Source of the DNA: Skeletonema tropicum
Taxonomy: Eukaryota; Bacillariophyta; Thalassiosirophyceae; Thalassiosirales; Thalassiosiraceae
DNA: 64,000 nucleotides
Reading direction: 5' to 3'
Assembly: GCA_037178625.1 (NCBI GenBank)
Contig: CM074134.1
Coordinates: forward strand, 3,162,001 to 3,226,000
Of this stretch, positions 1 to 11,356 are shown one piece after another. Below the pieces are notes generated by a model that was not told where the DNA came from, made no database searches, and worked only from the letters and a program-made list of their open reading frames with translations. The number at the start of each line of letters is the position of its first letter. Positions within the stretch are counted from its first letter, which is position 1. A program made the translations under genes and the position numbers.

Positions 1-2493
1 ATACGATCAATTGGTATATAAATTACCACTCATTTGATGTTATCGGTCCTTCACGATGTTGATTTCAGCATTGCGTTTAAGGAGCAAATAATAGATTCTG
101 TCTAACTTGTGAAATGTGGTTGATTATCGATTAGATAATGGGTTTGGACTACCCAAGGATAAATAGACGCCCAATGTATATATAACATTGATGTGGTGAA
201 AGGATATCCTCTCTTTTGTAACATATCATTGCCGAAACGTCCATAGGAGGGGTGAAGGGAGGTGAAAGTAGTAAATTTTATGCCGTCGATGGCGACGTTA
301 TTTTATTCATTTACGGTGGATCGACTGAGTTTTCCTGGCTTGGGCGCGTATAAGATGATTTATGCGACTGATAAAGCCGAGTATTCTAGGCGTATTCAAT
401 ATGCACGCTTAACTGTGGCCACAGGAGTGGAGGACATCATGGTGACGGTGTAAAAGGTGTGGTGGATGATGGATTTTTTGCGTTTCTCGTTCCATCTCAA
501 AATACGCGGGAAGGCCAAACGTAACCCCGTGATTGTGCCTCGCCTAGTCCAAATTTTGTAGGAATTAGTATGCTCCTACGTAATAACCCCATTTTATCCC
601 GAGAAAGAGATGGTCGTCCATTTTGTGATTTTTTGTAGAACCACGAATCGGGCATCCCCGCTGGGCCGCCCGATTTTCATCACCACCACTCACCACAGCA
701 AAAGTTGCACAACACCATGATGTGACGGCGTCCCCATGCCAACTACTATTAACAAGTCCTTCGTATTGAGAATCTACGTCGGCGTTTTTCATAGAGGGCT
801 TCGTTACAATATTTGTAGTTCAAAAATAAAAAACGTCGACGTAGATATCTGAAAGGAAGACGGGGCATTCACGTGGGCATTATCACCCACAACTTCAGCA
901 GTAGCGAGAACGAATCGTCGATGTACTCCATCTTGTCCAAGAGCTCCACACAGATGGCAGAACCATATAAAGATGCAATCTTTCAAACTGCCCTTGTATG
1001 GAGTATCTCAAATCATCTGTGAATCCGTGAGTTACCGTACTTCTTTAACTCTCCGTGGTCGGCCGATGCGGACAGGTACTATCGACACGCCCTACACCCT
1101 ATACCCTCCTTTGCAATGAATGTTGCGAAAGTCACAAATGGAGCATCTTTGTCTCATGTGCCGAAGAATGATGGAGTGATGAAAGCCTCAAAATATTGAT
1201 GCTAAGACATGGCTGACAGGAAACTACGAAATCAAAAGGAATGATTTAGTGAAGTATTTAAATGGCGTCGAACGCAGCGTGCTTCCTGAGTCAAAAGATT
1301 CAGATCAATGATCTTATTTCGTATCAGCAGATAAAAGCGACGAGGAGAAGTTGTGACGGAGACGCTACAAATTAATCTTTATCCAACACCCTGTCTCATT
1401 CAACAACAAACACCGAACCGCAAAACGTAGACTATTTTATGATGACATCACGAGAACTGATCTTTTTATCGAACTATCCTTCGATATAGATAGTGATTTA
1501 TTGATGCATCGAGTAAATAGATAGGAGGTCATAAATTCGTTAATGTACAATGGCATTGAACACATGTTGAAGAGCTGCAATCGTCCGTGCTGCATAGTAC
1601 AAGGTGGTTTTAATGGTGTCAATATCACATGATGCGAAAAGCCCAGCAAATGATGAAAATCAAATAGATATGATCGAGAATATCCATCGCTATAATGGGA
1701 GGAAGATAAAATATTAGTGTCGAATCAAGCGCGGCGTTGGTATCATCGGATGATATCTTTCCAAAGCAAACACGAAGTATGAATTCACAAGTGTTATTTT
1801 GGGTGCAAAACATTGTGACGAGACAGAGAATTCCAACCATCAGGCGGTGTTTTAGATGCGGTCGATGGATTTTAGCATGATTCCTTAACTGCATCGATTA
1901 GAGTGCCATCTCGTGCATCTGATGAGGACCATACCCGGACAGAGGTTTCACCAGATGATTGGACACTGGTGTTGGAGCAATACCGGTGAAACGCAACAGA
2001 AATGGAAAGGGCAGGGGAAGGCATTCGTACAAAAACAAGTGGGACTTCGTGCAAAGAGAAAGTAGATGTGTTTACAATCAATAAATGCAGGACACAAGAA
2101 TCATTGGCTCGAACATCCATACATAGAGTGCCCGAGCTAAGCAGTAGTAACACCAGCGTATTGTACTTAAACGCTCAGTCAACACAAGATATTCTTTTAC
2201 CTTAAGATGGATAATGAAGCATTAGATAATTATTGACACTGATGATATCATCGGGCCGTAGTAAAGAGATCAATCGAAGCTTTAATTATATCGTGTGCAG
2301 TGGCATGCATGAGAGTGCGTTTGCTGCATAAGTACAAAGTTTCTACTAGAGAATGCAGTTCCCGCAAAATTCTACATAGGCCTACGTAGGAATTCAAAAT
2401 GTAGCGCAGTGTAGATACTCTCTAAGAACGATCTTGTTGTTGTCACGTTGTTACAACTTCCTGCATTCTCTAACTGTAGTGCAGTGTTTATCA
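1..2493. other. No recognisable gene
   Basis: Only short, overlapping open frames are present (the longest is about 93 codons) and none has a recognisable domain. Noted: an 11-bp inverted pair AGAGAATGCAG / CTGCATTCTCT near 2350 and 2461, and TACGTAGGAATT-type words near 558, 576 and 2384. It is probably intergenic or decayed repeat DNA. Confidence 0.5.
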
Positions 2494-3558
2494 TCATGTA
2501 TCTTTCTCCATCAATGTATCTAAGCCGATCATCGATGATGATACACCGCAATGTAGGTACGAAGAGGTAGAAACTTCCACAATTGAAGAAGACATCATCA
2601 CCTCCTTATCCTTACTATTGCTACTAGCGCATTCATTCTCATTCTCCATCATAACTTCCTTCTTCGTCTTCTTGACCACACTATCCACCACCTGCTGCTG
2701 CTCCTCCAGCTCCACCTTCAAACTCTCCACACTCCTCAACTCATACATATAATCCCCATACAACGCCAAAGCCGCCTCATGCCGTTCCCTCCCCCGATCG
2801 GCACAGGCATTCGTTACCAATATCGTTCGATAGCCCGCTTCGAACACTCCAAATGCCGAGTGTTGGACGCAGACACTGGTGATTAGGCCACAGACTAGTA
2901 CTGTATCGATTCCATCTTGTTTTAATGTGTCGAGGAGACCTGTACCACCGGAGGTTGCACTCCACGATGTTTTGGTAATGATCATCTCTCCTTCTCCTTC
3001 CAATGGTGTTGCAAACTCCTCCCATTTACTCGAAGGACGAACAATCGGAGGTATCTTACCCTCATGCAACCGTGCAAATTGATGTAGCCACGGTGAATGT
3101 TCGTAGGAGTAGTCGGCGCGGACCCATATGATACGTTTCATGTTTTGGGCGCGGCAGTTTTGGATGAGGGAGGAGATGTGGGATGGAAAGTTGGGGAAGT
3201 CGTGACGGACTGCTGGGCATTCGGACCTATTTGTAAGATATGGTTAGTGAGATCATATCATATGTATGTGAGCGGCGCAAGAACAGATAAACGAACAAAG
3301 TGCATATAACATATTCTCAACTACTCACCAGTATTCAGGCTGCACGTCAACAATCAACAAGGCAGTCTTCGAAGCATCCAGTGGCGGACAGTGATGATAT
3401 CGATGTGACTGGCCATCGGCCTTGGTGGTTGATGATGAGGATGATGCCTGTTGTTGAGGTGATGATGTGGTGGTGGTGAGCTCGTTATTGCAGTATAGAG
3501 GCGGACCGTCGATTTTAAGTTCATGGTACTTTCGTTTTGCGGTTGAAGTTGATGTCAT
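2494..3558 (-). CDS. Isochorismatase-like cysteine hydrolase, two exons, intact
   Basis: Predicted CDS is complement(join(2494..3226,3329..3558)), 320 residues. The 102-bp intron (3227-3328) starts GTGAGT and ends AG; splicing restores a codon for Trp77 and gives a continuous YWSECPAVRHDF. The family uses an Asp-Lys-Cys triad, and the matching residues are visible: Asp71 in ALLIVDVQPEYW, Lys162 in IITKTSWSA, Cys196 in CGLITSVCVQHSAF. The family hydrolyses isochorismate, nicotinamide or related amides; the substrate here cannot be told. Residues 1-60 are Ser/Gln/His-rich and the last 80 or so are Glu/Lys-rich, both outside the catalytic fold. The start is MTSTST because both downstream paralogues begin at the same codon with similar upstream bases; an open frame runs further upstream to 3879 but is not shared. 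Paralogues lie at 34802 and 49638 on the opposite strand. Confidence 0.88.
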
Positions 3559-4306
3559 CTTTATGTCCGTTTGGTTTGTGTGCAACTTGGAGAGGAGGCG
3601 AGATAGTTCTTGTAAGCAGAGGGACGGAGGTAGGTCGACGAGAACGCTAAAGGCAATAATACTTCTTAGAAGCAAGATCGATAATGAACTTGATGCGTAA
3701 GTATAAGTGTAAAGCAATGACCCATCAAGAAGTTGTACGCTAAACGTCAAAAAAGCAAGACTGCCAAGCCAACCGACAGAACAGATTGTTCGCCAGCATG
3801 CAGGCAGCAGGCCAGCAAGCACTTCCGCGACAGAATTAGAATTTAAAAAGTTCGGTTCACTGGTGTGTTTTTCTGTCATGCTGCTGTGAATGAGCTGTGA
3901 TGCTTCGCTAGGATTTTGCTTTTAGCGCGCTAGTGCGCTAGCGAACAAAATGTAATCAGAAATTAGGAGTACTTAGCCCGTAAGTACCTGCGTTGATACC
4001 GATGTGTTCAGTAGATAATCCCACAAGTTCCTACGTACAAATTATGTGCGCGATTAGAGCGTCCTTAACTTATTACTTACGCAAATTTGGGTTCGCATGA
4101 GTTGTGACGTTTTTGTGACCTTGTGGAGCGCGCAAATTTTGGACCAACCGGCACCAAAGTTCTGGCACCATTTCTCCCACCATTTTTTGAAAATTTTTGA
4201 ACTGCAGCGGCGTTCTCTCCGGCCGTCCGAGCCCACTCGACATGGCGCTCATGCCCTCCTGGTGTGGTCGGTCCAGTAATACTATCGTTACTATTACCAC
4301 TCCATC

Positions 4307-4789
4307 ATGGCACGTGCTCCCGCACGTCGCTTGCGCACCGGCAACCGCCGCCGTGGTGCAAAGAAGAACAAAACTCGGCATCTTCGACACATGCATCTGA
4401 GCCATGCACAAGTTGGTTTTATGGAAGAACTCCATCAGAGGACCCTCTACGAAGGAAGTGTTGCTTATGTAAGCATTGTCACTGTGCCACAGCTGATCCT
4501 TCTTTATGCTCATGTCAGGGACACCATTGGGGATGAATTATCTCAGGCGCTTGTCATGACACTGCTTGGAATGAACCTAGCAAGATTTACCAACGCTCTC
4601 AACAACTTTTGTGTCTGTCAAAACTACGACTACATCCTTCATGACATTCCACCAGAAGAAGAGGCTGAAGTTCGATTGCCGCCACCTCAAAATATCCGCT
4701 TCGCTAGCTGGAGTGACCAAGACTGCTACGACAAAACAAACTTTAAAAAAGATCATCTCCTTCGTATTTACAACTGCTTCGCCCCATAA
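4307..4789 (+). pseudogene. N-terminal fragment of Harbinger-type transposase
   Basis: A 160-residue frame begins with a basic stretch (ARAPARRLRTGNRRRGAKKN). It ends in a pattern of the type W..D..CYDKTNFKKDHLLRIY, which resembles the helical region before the catalytic domain in PIF/Harbinger transposases. The frame then stops; no DDE catalytic domain follows, because the remaining 0.9 kb of the element is occupied by the opposing gene. The assignment rests on position inside a TIR element and on this pattern, so the family name is an inference. It cannot encode an active transposase. Confidence 0.55.
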
Positions 4790-5376
4790 CCTGGGGTACG
4801 GCAGCCAACTTCACTCTCGGCCGACTCATTTTGAATACGCTGCGCTACCTGCTCATTCTCCTTTTCGGCTTTGTCTCTCTCTGCAGCTACCATATCTGCT
4901 TTAAGCTGTCTTGCCAATGTTACCACTGGGGATGGATGATCAGAGAACTCTTCACCACTGAATTCATCAACGATTCCCTTAATTATTACTCTCAATTTCA
5001 CAGTTGCGGGGTTTTTGCATTTCCACTTACTATAATGACGGAAAAGTCCATTGCCATCACGCTCACCGCCAGTAGGTTGGCCCTCAAAGAAGGTTGTCAT
5101 CAAAGCCTTCCACTTTTCGCCGGTTCCCTGACCGCGCTTGGGAATTTTAAGTACTTCTGTATGGCTAGTTTCGATGAGCATACATACAGCCATTTCATGT
5201 AAGTCTGTGTGGCCAGGTTGTAGACATTTTAAGAATGACTGCAACCCAGGAGGGAACGGGGCAGCGGGAGCCGCAGTGACAGTGGCGGCGGTGGATGGAT
5301 TTGTTTCGGATTCGGACGACATGGTGCATGTGAAATAAGTTGTAGCAACATCACACAACTCCATGGCTGCAGCCAC
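4768..5376 (-). CDS. Probable transposon-borne Myb/SANT-like accessory protein
   Basis: 202 residues. Residues about 60-135 contain GTGEKWKALMTTFFEG, then FRHYSKWKCKNPATVKLRVI, a Trp-spaced helical layout like the Myb/SANT-like proteins that accompany Harbinger transposases. The C-terminal third (KADMVAAERDKAEKENEQVA) is a likely coiled coil. Met19 (MSSESETN) is an alternative start. It overlaps the 3' end of the opposing transposase fragment by 22 bp and ends about 300 bp from the right TIR. Known family role: binding the transposon ends and helping bring transposase to DNA; whether this copy is expressed is unknown. Confidence 0.5.
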   Translation of the reverse strand: MAAAMELCDVATTYFTCTMSSESETNPSTAATVTAAPAAPFPPGLQSFLKCLQPGHTDLHEMAVCMLIETSHTEVLKIPKRGQGTGEKWKALMTTFFEGQPTGGERDGNGLFRHYSKWKCKNPATVKLRVIIKGIVDEFSGEEFSDHPSPVVTLARQLKADMVAAERDKAEKENEQVAQRIQNESAESEVGCRTPGYGAKQL

Positions 5377-5864
5377 GCCACTGCCACCTGCTCACGTACG
5401 TGCTGACGTTCGTGAGCAGATATTCATTGCTGCTGTCAATACTGCTGCCGAGACTTGCCTAATGACCGCACTTACTTGCTCACCATGGCTGTTGCCAAAG
5501 TATTTACTTGATGTCAAAAAAGAGATATATTAGTTCCTACGTGAAAGAGTGGTCTGATTTACTTACGGAAAAATTCGATTTTGCGTAAGTAAATCAGCAA
5601 TTTCTCTTGTCTTACTTACGCAAAACGTCATCAAAAAATTCCACAACTCACAAGTGACGTCATTTCGTTCAGTTTTTTGCGTAAGTAATAAGTTAAGGAC
5701 GCTCTAATGAGAATTCGTCTTCACAATGCGAAATTTTAAGTCCAGTTCCAGAGATAGTCTCCATCCAGTTCATATATTATGTTGTAGACTCTGCCTTGAA
5801 GCCGCCCCGTGCCTTCTCATCCCAGCAAAAGTACCTAGCAAGGAAGCAAGCAAGTCTCATCTCT

Positions 5865-5868
<4 letters not shown>

Positions 5869-5895
<27 letters not shown>
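5869..5895. repeat. (GA)n microsatellite
   Basis: An uninterrupted 27-base GA run in the spacer between the Harbinger-like element and the 3' end of the MORN gene. Confidence 0.95.
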
Positions 5896-6083
5896 CAACT
5901 GACTAACTCACCTGCCCTGTTGTTACTCTCACTCTGTTGATCTGATGAAGGCATAAGTATGAAGGGCACCTCCTGCGTCTCGAACATTAAAGCAGGTTGA
6001 AACAAGTTATATCCTAAACTATTTATTTTCTTCTAAACTGTTGACGACAATCAAAGAGCACCAGTTTGTCACTAACACTAACA

Positions 6084-9000
6084 TTAAAATCTCATCACAG
6101 GCTGCCCTCTTGATCTGCCATGACTTCCACCTTGCTCACCACCACTCTCTCTTCTCCTCTCTAATTCACCATGATACCACTCTCCCTCGAGGGAAGATCC
6201 ATCATGGTATCTCATCATACCCATCCCATGAGGCTCTCCATTTTTATCAGTTTGTCCAGTGTACAATCCCGATTCACCAATTAGATCAGTCCAAGGCATG
6301 TCTGTCTTGATGATGGGACGACGTCTTTCCCGTTGCTGTTGCGGAGGACTTTCCACACTACTTCCATTGCTCCCTCGCTTAATTTGAGGTGGCGGTGCTC
6401 CGTGCGATGAAGTTACACTGCCTTCACCACTCCTCTGTTGTTGCTGTGGCATCCCACCAGCCATGCCATTACTCCACAACGCTTCACGTACTCTACCATC
6501 GCAGTAATGCATTGTGCCCTTTCCGTGCGGTAGCCCACTAACACTGGCTACTTCTCCCGTATACCATCCCTTATCACCATACGCATCAGTGAATGGCATA
6601 CGAGTGACATGATGGGGGTAATCATTGCTCCCACTTCCACCTGAGCCGAATCCCGCTGAGTTGTTTGATCGTCCCCCATTTGTTCCGTACGTAATCTCGG
6701 ACGCAGATGATCCTATTGATCCACAATCACTAGCATTATCACCCCCCCTATCACTGGTTCGAATGGTCAACTGTGAAATCGGCGGCATGTTCTTGCTACT
6801 GCCATCCAGACTTTCACTCTGCCTAACCGCACCATTCTTATTCAATCCCTGGCTCGGTTTACGTTGATGACTACGACTGCCGTTACTGTCCCGACTACTA
6901 CTTCTCCTCCTATCACCACTACCCTTCTTACTCCCACCACCTTTACTTCGTTGCTGCTCATCCCTCATTGCCAACATTTGTTCAATACAACAATCTGGAC
7001 AATTCGTCATCATGATCTTCCATCCACCCAACATTTTCTTTCGCCGGAGACGAATATGAGGGTGTTTGATACACCGTCCTTTGTCGTCAAAGGGAGTTGG
7101 TTCATTGGAGGATGAAAAGTTGGCAGCACTGTTATTGGTGGTGGATGATTCTTCCTCCTCGTGATAATCAGTCTCGGGAGATGTGGAATCGGTGTTGTAA
7201 CTGGGTGTACTCTGTTTGGATTTGTAAGAGAGTGATTCCTTCATTCCATTATTCCTTCGTGAACGTTGGTCTTGTTCCGGATTGTGGTAATCGTCAGTAG
7301 TATCGTATCGGTACCTTCTCTCCCCGTCGTCGTGGTGATCAACATACTCTCTGGAGTGATGCGACATGGAGTCATGAGGATGTTCCTGACTCGGTAAACG
7401 GACCGGACCGGATCTTGGGGCACCCTGTTGACGATGATGATATTGCTGCTGCTCGTGATGCTGCCACAACTTTTGTTGGTGTGGCGATGACGCATGCGAA
7501 GGGGAGCGGTAGTGACTATGATGATCACTTCGTCCATTATTATCATTGGAATGATGAGATGGGGGAGGGGGTGGGATCATGGAATCACTTGCACTAAGAC
7601 GATGGTGATGATGTGGGGGTGGAGGCAATCCCTGACGACGCTGCTCACTTCCATGCGAATTCGGAGATCTCATCATGTTGTTGTTATCTTGATGATGGTA
7701 CTGCTCATGATGGATCCTTTCCGAAGAATGAGACCTAATTGGAGGTGGTGGTAAACCGTGATGGTGGTGCTGCTGCTGAATCTTTCCATTGCGTAAAATA
7801 CCCACCGGTTGATTCTCCATCTCATCCTCATAACTACTTCCCATTCTCGGTGGTGGAGGGGGAGGCAATCGATTATTATTATTACTCTCCCCCCTTCCAT
7901 CACTCCCCCCTCGCTCACTCTTTTTCGATAGGGGACTCTCATTCAATGAATTAATCGAAGTGTTCACCTCATCTTCTCCATCAGCGGCAGGGAGATGATG
8001 ATGATCATCATCATCGTTGTCTTCGAATGAACCCATGGAATTATTCCGACAGTATCGATAGTGATCATCATTGTCTCGTTCAAAGGATATATCGTGCTCT
8101 TCTTCTTCTTCGTCATTGTAGGGAATAAGTGCTACTTCCACGTTGTCATCATTATTGGAGGAAGAATGGGGAGCAGCACCTTCCGGAACATACTTCGAAG
8201 GCTTGAGTACCGACGGTGGCATCACCTTGACAGGTGGTGGTGGCGGGGGTAATTTCTTACGACGACCCCCTTGATGATGATGTTGTTGTTGACCATCCTG
8301 ATGTCGTTGTTGATGGAAATCCTCTTGATAATCTCCCAAATCACTACAACTCCTCGTCCCATCATCCGAATAATACTGACCATCCTCCTCCTCCTCCCTA
8401 CTTCCAAAGAATTCTTCCCTACCACTTTCCTCCCCCTCATCATCCGTCTCTACAGCCGCTGTAACTGCACATCCTGCCTTTGTCTCTGGATGAAACCTTA
8501 CCGAATTATTCGAGTTAGCCCCATTACTGGAGTTTCCACTGTTGCCACTGTTGACACTTTGACCGTTGACACTGTTCATATCGGTGGTATTTGGAGATTG
8601 TTTCATCACTACTTGACCACTACTGCTATTATTGGAAGTGTAATACTGATGATGATATTGATGATGATGCGGGGGAGTATTATTCGCAACCTTGTGTGTA
8701 CTCATACTCGACACTGATTGAGATTGTCGTGATGTGTCAACACTTTGAGCATCAGAGTTTTGCTGCAAATATTGAGATTGTTGTTGATTCATAGCTCCAT
8801 TGCTATAACGAGTAGAGTACTCCTCCTCCTCCTCCACTTCATCTTCCGTGTCGTAATAAGAGTTGTTTCGTCGCAACGAAGATGTAGTAGAACGGCCATT
8901 CTTTTGTTCGACATGACGACTCCCCCTACTACGTGAAGAGTGTGTGCTCCGTATCGAACGATTGCTTCGTATGGATCGATTATCATCTTCATCTATTTCT

Positions 9001-9428
9001 TCTTCGTCATCATCATCATCTTGCAAGGAATTACGATTCATGTTCGTATTGCGATTGTTTCTGTTGCTGCTGCTGTGCCCCTCACCATCCTCAACAGCAG
9101 TATATTGACTCTTTCTTGCTCCTCCAAACCTACGATCCTCTACATCCTCCTCTTCCTCACTATCATTCATCATGGCAGCGCTGGCCACCCTCGAAGTAGA
9201 AATAATGGACCTTCGCTTCTCTGAACTCGTAGGAGTATTATTTTCCAATAATTGCCTTCGTCTCTCATTCAACAGCGACGAACTGCTAGACGAGCCGGGC
9301 AGCCCGCTCACGCAGAGAGGACAGGAGGGCAATATGATCTTCCATTCTCCGGTGGAGCGATGACGACGGCGGAGTTGGATGGCGGGATGGTGGGGGCAGC
9401 ACGTCTCGGAAGACGGCTCTGCTGCCAT
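6084..9428 (-). CDS. MORN-repeat protein with two Cys-His modules, 1114 aa
   Basis: A single uninterrupted frame. Residues 10-39 hold a module with CCPHHP...LRRRHRSTGEWK...CPLC. Residues 786-814 hold a second, CIKHPHIRLRRKK..GGWK...CPDC. The shared CxxH and CPxC pairs suggest metal binding (inference). Two MORN-type repeats lie near 953-975 (GWYTGEV...PHGKGTM) and 1052-1075 (GLYTGQT...PHGMGMM). MORN repeats commonly mediate membrane or protein contacts. Between these domains the chain is disordered: acidic runs, poly-His, poly-Gln, Ser/Asn tracts and PPPPPP segments, with matching triplet repeats in the DNA. No transmembrane segment or signal peptide is evident. The first 89 codons and the upstream DNA are repeated eight more times downstream (9148-29401). 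A Gly-His-Ser-Ser-Asn fragment of its acidic region is also found at 29648 and 46130. Confidence 0.85.
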   Translation of the reverse strand: MAAEPSSETCCPHHPAIQLRRRHRSTGEWKIILPSCPLCVSGLPGSSSSSSLLNERRRQLLENNTPTSSEKRRSIISTSRVASAAMMNDSEEEEDVEDRRFGGARKSQYTAVEDGEGHSSSNRNNRNTNMNRNSLQDDDDDEEEIDEDDNRSIRSNRSIRSTHSSRSRGSRHVEQKNGRSTTSSLRRNNSYYDTEDEVEEEEEYSTRYSNGAMNQQQSQYLQQNSDAQSVDTSRQSQSVSSMSTHKVANNTPPHHHQYHHQYYTSNNSSSGQVVMKQSPNTTDMNSVNGQSVNSGNSGNSSNGANSNNSVRFHPETKAGCAVTAAVETDDEGEESGREEFFGSREEEEDGQYYSDDGTRSCSDLGDYQEDFHQQRHQDGQQQHHHQGGRRKKLPPPPPPVKVMPPSVLKPSKYVPEGAAPHSSSNNDDNVEVALIPYNDEEEEEHDISFERDNDDHYRYCRNNSMGSFEDNDDDDHHHLPAADGEDEVNTSINSLNESPLSKKSERGGSDGRGESNNNNRLPPPPPPRMGSSYEDEMENQPVGILRNGKIQQQHHHHGLPPPPIRSHSSERIHHEQYHHQDNNNMMRSPNSHGSEQRRQGLPPPPHHHHRLSASDSMIPPPPPSHHSNDNNGRSDHHSHYRSPSHASSPHQQKLWQHHEQQQYHHRQQGAPRSGPVRLPSQEHPHDSMSHHSREYVDHHDDGERRYRYDTTDDYHNPEQDQRSRRNNGMKESLSYKSKQSTPSYNTDSTSPETDYHEEEESSTTNNSAANFSSSNEPTPFDDKGRCIKHPHIRLRRKKMLGGWKIMMTNCPDCCIEQMLAMRDEQQRSKGGGSKKGSGDRRRSSSRDSNGSRSHQRKPSQGLNKNGAVRQSESLDGSSKNMPPISQLTIRTSDRGGDNASDCGSIGSSASEITYGTNGGRSNNSAGFGSGGSGSNDYPHHVTRMPFTDAYGDKGWYTGEVASVSGLPHGKGTMHYCDGRVREALWSNGMAGGMPQQQQRSGEGSVTSSHGAPPPQIKRGSNGSSVESPPQQQRERRRPIIKTDMPWTDLIGESGLYTGQTDKNGEPHGMGMMRYHDGSSLEGEWYHGELERRRESGGEQGGSHGRSRGQPVMRF

Positions 9429-11356
9429 AGTGATTGATGGTTGATGATTGATGGTTGGATAGGATAGGATAGTGTGAGGACGACTGAGCTAGCCTTAGCC
9501 TACACGGTCATTCTATCTACACTACTTCTTACTGAACGGCGTTACAATGTATCATCTACTCTATTGCCTTATGGTATGATGTAGTGTGGTTGTTTTGAAG
9601 GTCATGATTGCGAACGCTCTGACTATATTGTAACTGGGCGGGCTGATCGATTGTTCATGCACTGCCCTGGCATTTTTGTGCACATGTGGGCCCAACAAGT
9701 TTGTAGAACACGCCCAAGCGTTCCAATCTGCCTTTTATCTGCGCCCCTCCGTTACACCCAAGAGGTTTTCATAGTTGAATTGCTCGATACTTTCAGACAC
9801 ACATCTTATTGGCAGCGGCATTCGGAGCTGTCGCATCAAAAAGTCACCAGTGAGTTGTTACTCCTATTCACCAAGCTATATATATAAGCCAAATATATAA
9901 ATTGACAATGGCCGATATCATGTCTCCTAGCCGTCCAATGACGGCGATGAGTAGCGTTTTGGAAAGCTGAGAGTGAGCTCTATCGATTAGGCGTATAATG
10001 AGCCTGATTGGACGACTTTTGTTCAATCGATCCGGTCAAAAACGAGGTCAGAAAGTGACAGACAGCTTGAAATTCGGCTTTGCAGACCGAATTTCAGACC
10101 AGAGAATCCAAATAATAATAATCAAATTTGACAATATGACCACCGTTGGAAAGCTCTTTTCAAGCTGCATCGAATCGTACCATCTTGACGCAACAAAAAT
10201 GAAATCAATGTAACCACAGCTCGGGCAAAGCCCTCGCAAACAAGCGACAATTTGAAGAAAGTGAGATCCAAAAAAGATAGCACTAAAATCCATGTGAATG
10301 TCCAAAATAAGTAATCAACAATAAACACTGTTCGGCCTCCCTGCGGTCGCCCTCACCAAAGAACTAAGAACGCTGCGCTGAAGAACGACCACTTCCATCT
10401 GGTGCATCATCAGCTGGCCTCGACTCCGCTCGGCATAAAATGACAATCATTCCATCCGCCTTACGGCTCACCACTGTGGCGGTGGTGGAAGATACACAAT
10501 GAACAATGATATAATTAATGATCATTCCATTCCACCACCGTTACAACCAATACTACATTCCACAACAATTCATTCCACCACCAGCAGCAGCAGCAACATT
10601 CTCACCACCGCCACAAACAACATTCAATTCATCATCATCTTGTTGTTGGTGGCGGTGGTGAGAATAATGATAATACAATCATCTATTTTTCTCTTTGTGA
10701 AGGTTGTTGGCCACCAATGTCATCAACAACAACTACGGCGTAGGCCGTGAGTCGAATTGTTAATCATGGTGGATGTGGCGGTGGTGGATGGAGACTACGA
10801 CATATATATATTATCCACCACCACCGCCACAATCATCATGATGAAGGCGAAGAAACAACAATCAACCACCACCGCCACAATCCTTATCCACCGCCACAAC
10901 CATCATCCACCACCACAATGATGATATAGTGGTGGTGGTGGTGGAATTACGGCGTGAGCCGTGAGTCGAATTAGTGATGGAAAGTCGAGCGTAGCGAGAC
11001 GATGTTGAAAATATTATTATCAATGGCGGCGGTGGTGGAAATGATGCGATCGAGTGAGCCGTGAGCCGTCAGGCGAAGGAGTATCGTAGTGCTGTTGGAA
11101 TGATGTGAATGGCGAGCGAGCCGGAAGGCGAGTGAGTTGTCATTGTTGTTGGTCATTTTGATGATATTGACGACGGTGGTGGAAGGTCCTTTTCTTCATT
11201 TTGTTGAAATATTGAGAATTTTGAGTGGATTCGGCGCTGGGGATGACTTTCAACTTTCTAGAGGGGTCGCTTTAGTTTAGTAATTTAATGAAAGGTCGAT
11301 ATTTGGCCTTGGCAATAGTACCAATCGATAGAGCTTGACGAGAGCTTTCCAAAGCA
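9148..11356. repeat. Array unit 1 (joined to full-length MORN gene)
   Basis: It differs from the interior units by extra GATTGATG and GGATA copies near 9430-9470, GAGCCTGATTGG at 9999, and CATGCACTGCCCTGG near 9656. It codes for Arg-Val where the other units code for Ser-Ala just before the AlaMetMet of the shared leader. Confidence 0.9.

Larger units (their letters stand above)
4054..5707. mobile_element. Harbinger-like DNA transposon with perfect 32-bp TIRs
   Basis: The ends at 4054-4085 and 5676-5707 are perfect 32-bp inverted repeats, beginning TTAGAGCGTCC on both inner strands. Between them lie two convergent reading frames: a transposase-like N-terminal fragment (+) and a probable DNA-binding accessory protein (-). 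Two genes of this kind are typical of PIF/Harbinger elements. The target duplication is ambiguous: the flanks read TTA on the left and TAA on the right if the element starts at GAGCG, or a simple TA. At 1654 bp, with no room for a DDE domain, it is an internally deleted, probably non-autonomous copy. Confidence 0.8.

Noticed and set aside
3923..3940. Palindrome TAGCGC-N6-GCGCTA as a regulatory site
   Set aside because: Too short and isolated, with no second copy near the hydrolase paralogues.
6084..9428. Many plus-strand ORFs opposite the MORN gene
   Set aside because: Antisense frames of Ser/Asn/His-rich codons; none has recognisable features.
10048..10305. Repeated 85-codon minus ORF in every array unit (starts MDIHMDFSAIFF)
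   Set aside because: It lies in the foldback element, has low-complexity hydrophobic content, and the diverged copy at 63 kb does not preserve the frame.
10499..10929. Plus-strand ORFs of 60-83 codons in the GGTGG/CCACC cluster
   Set aside because: Triplet-type repeats create open frames on both strands; composition is His/Thr/Pro/Ile bias with no domain.
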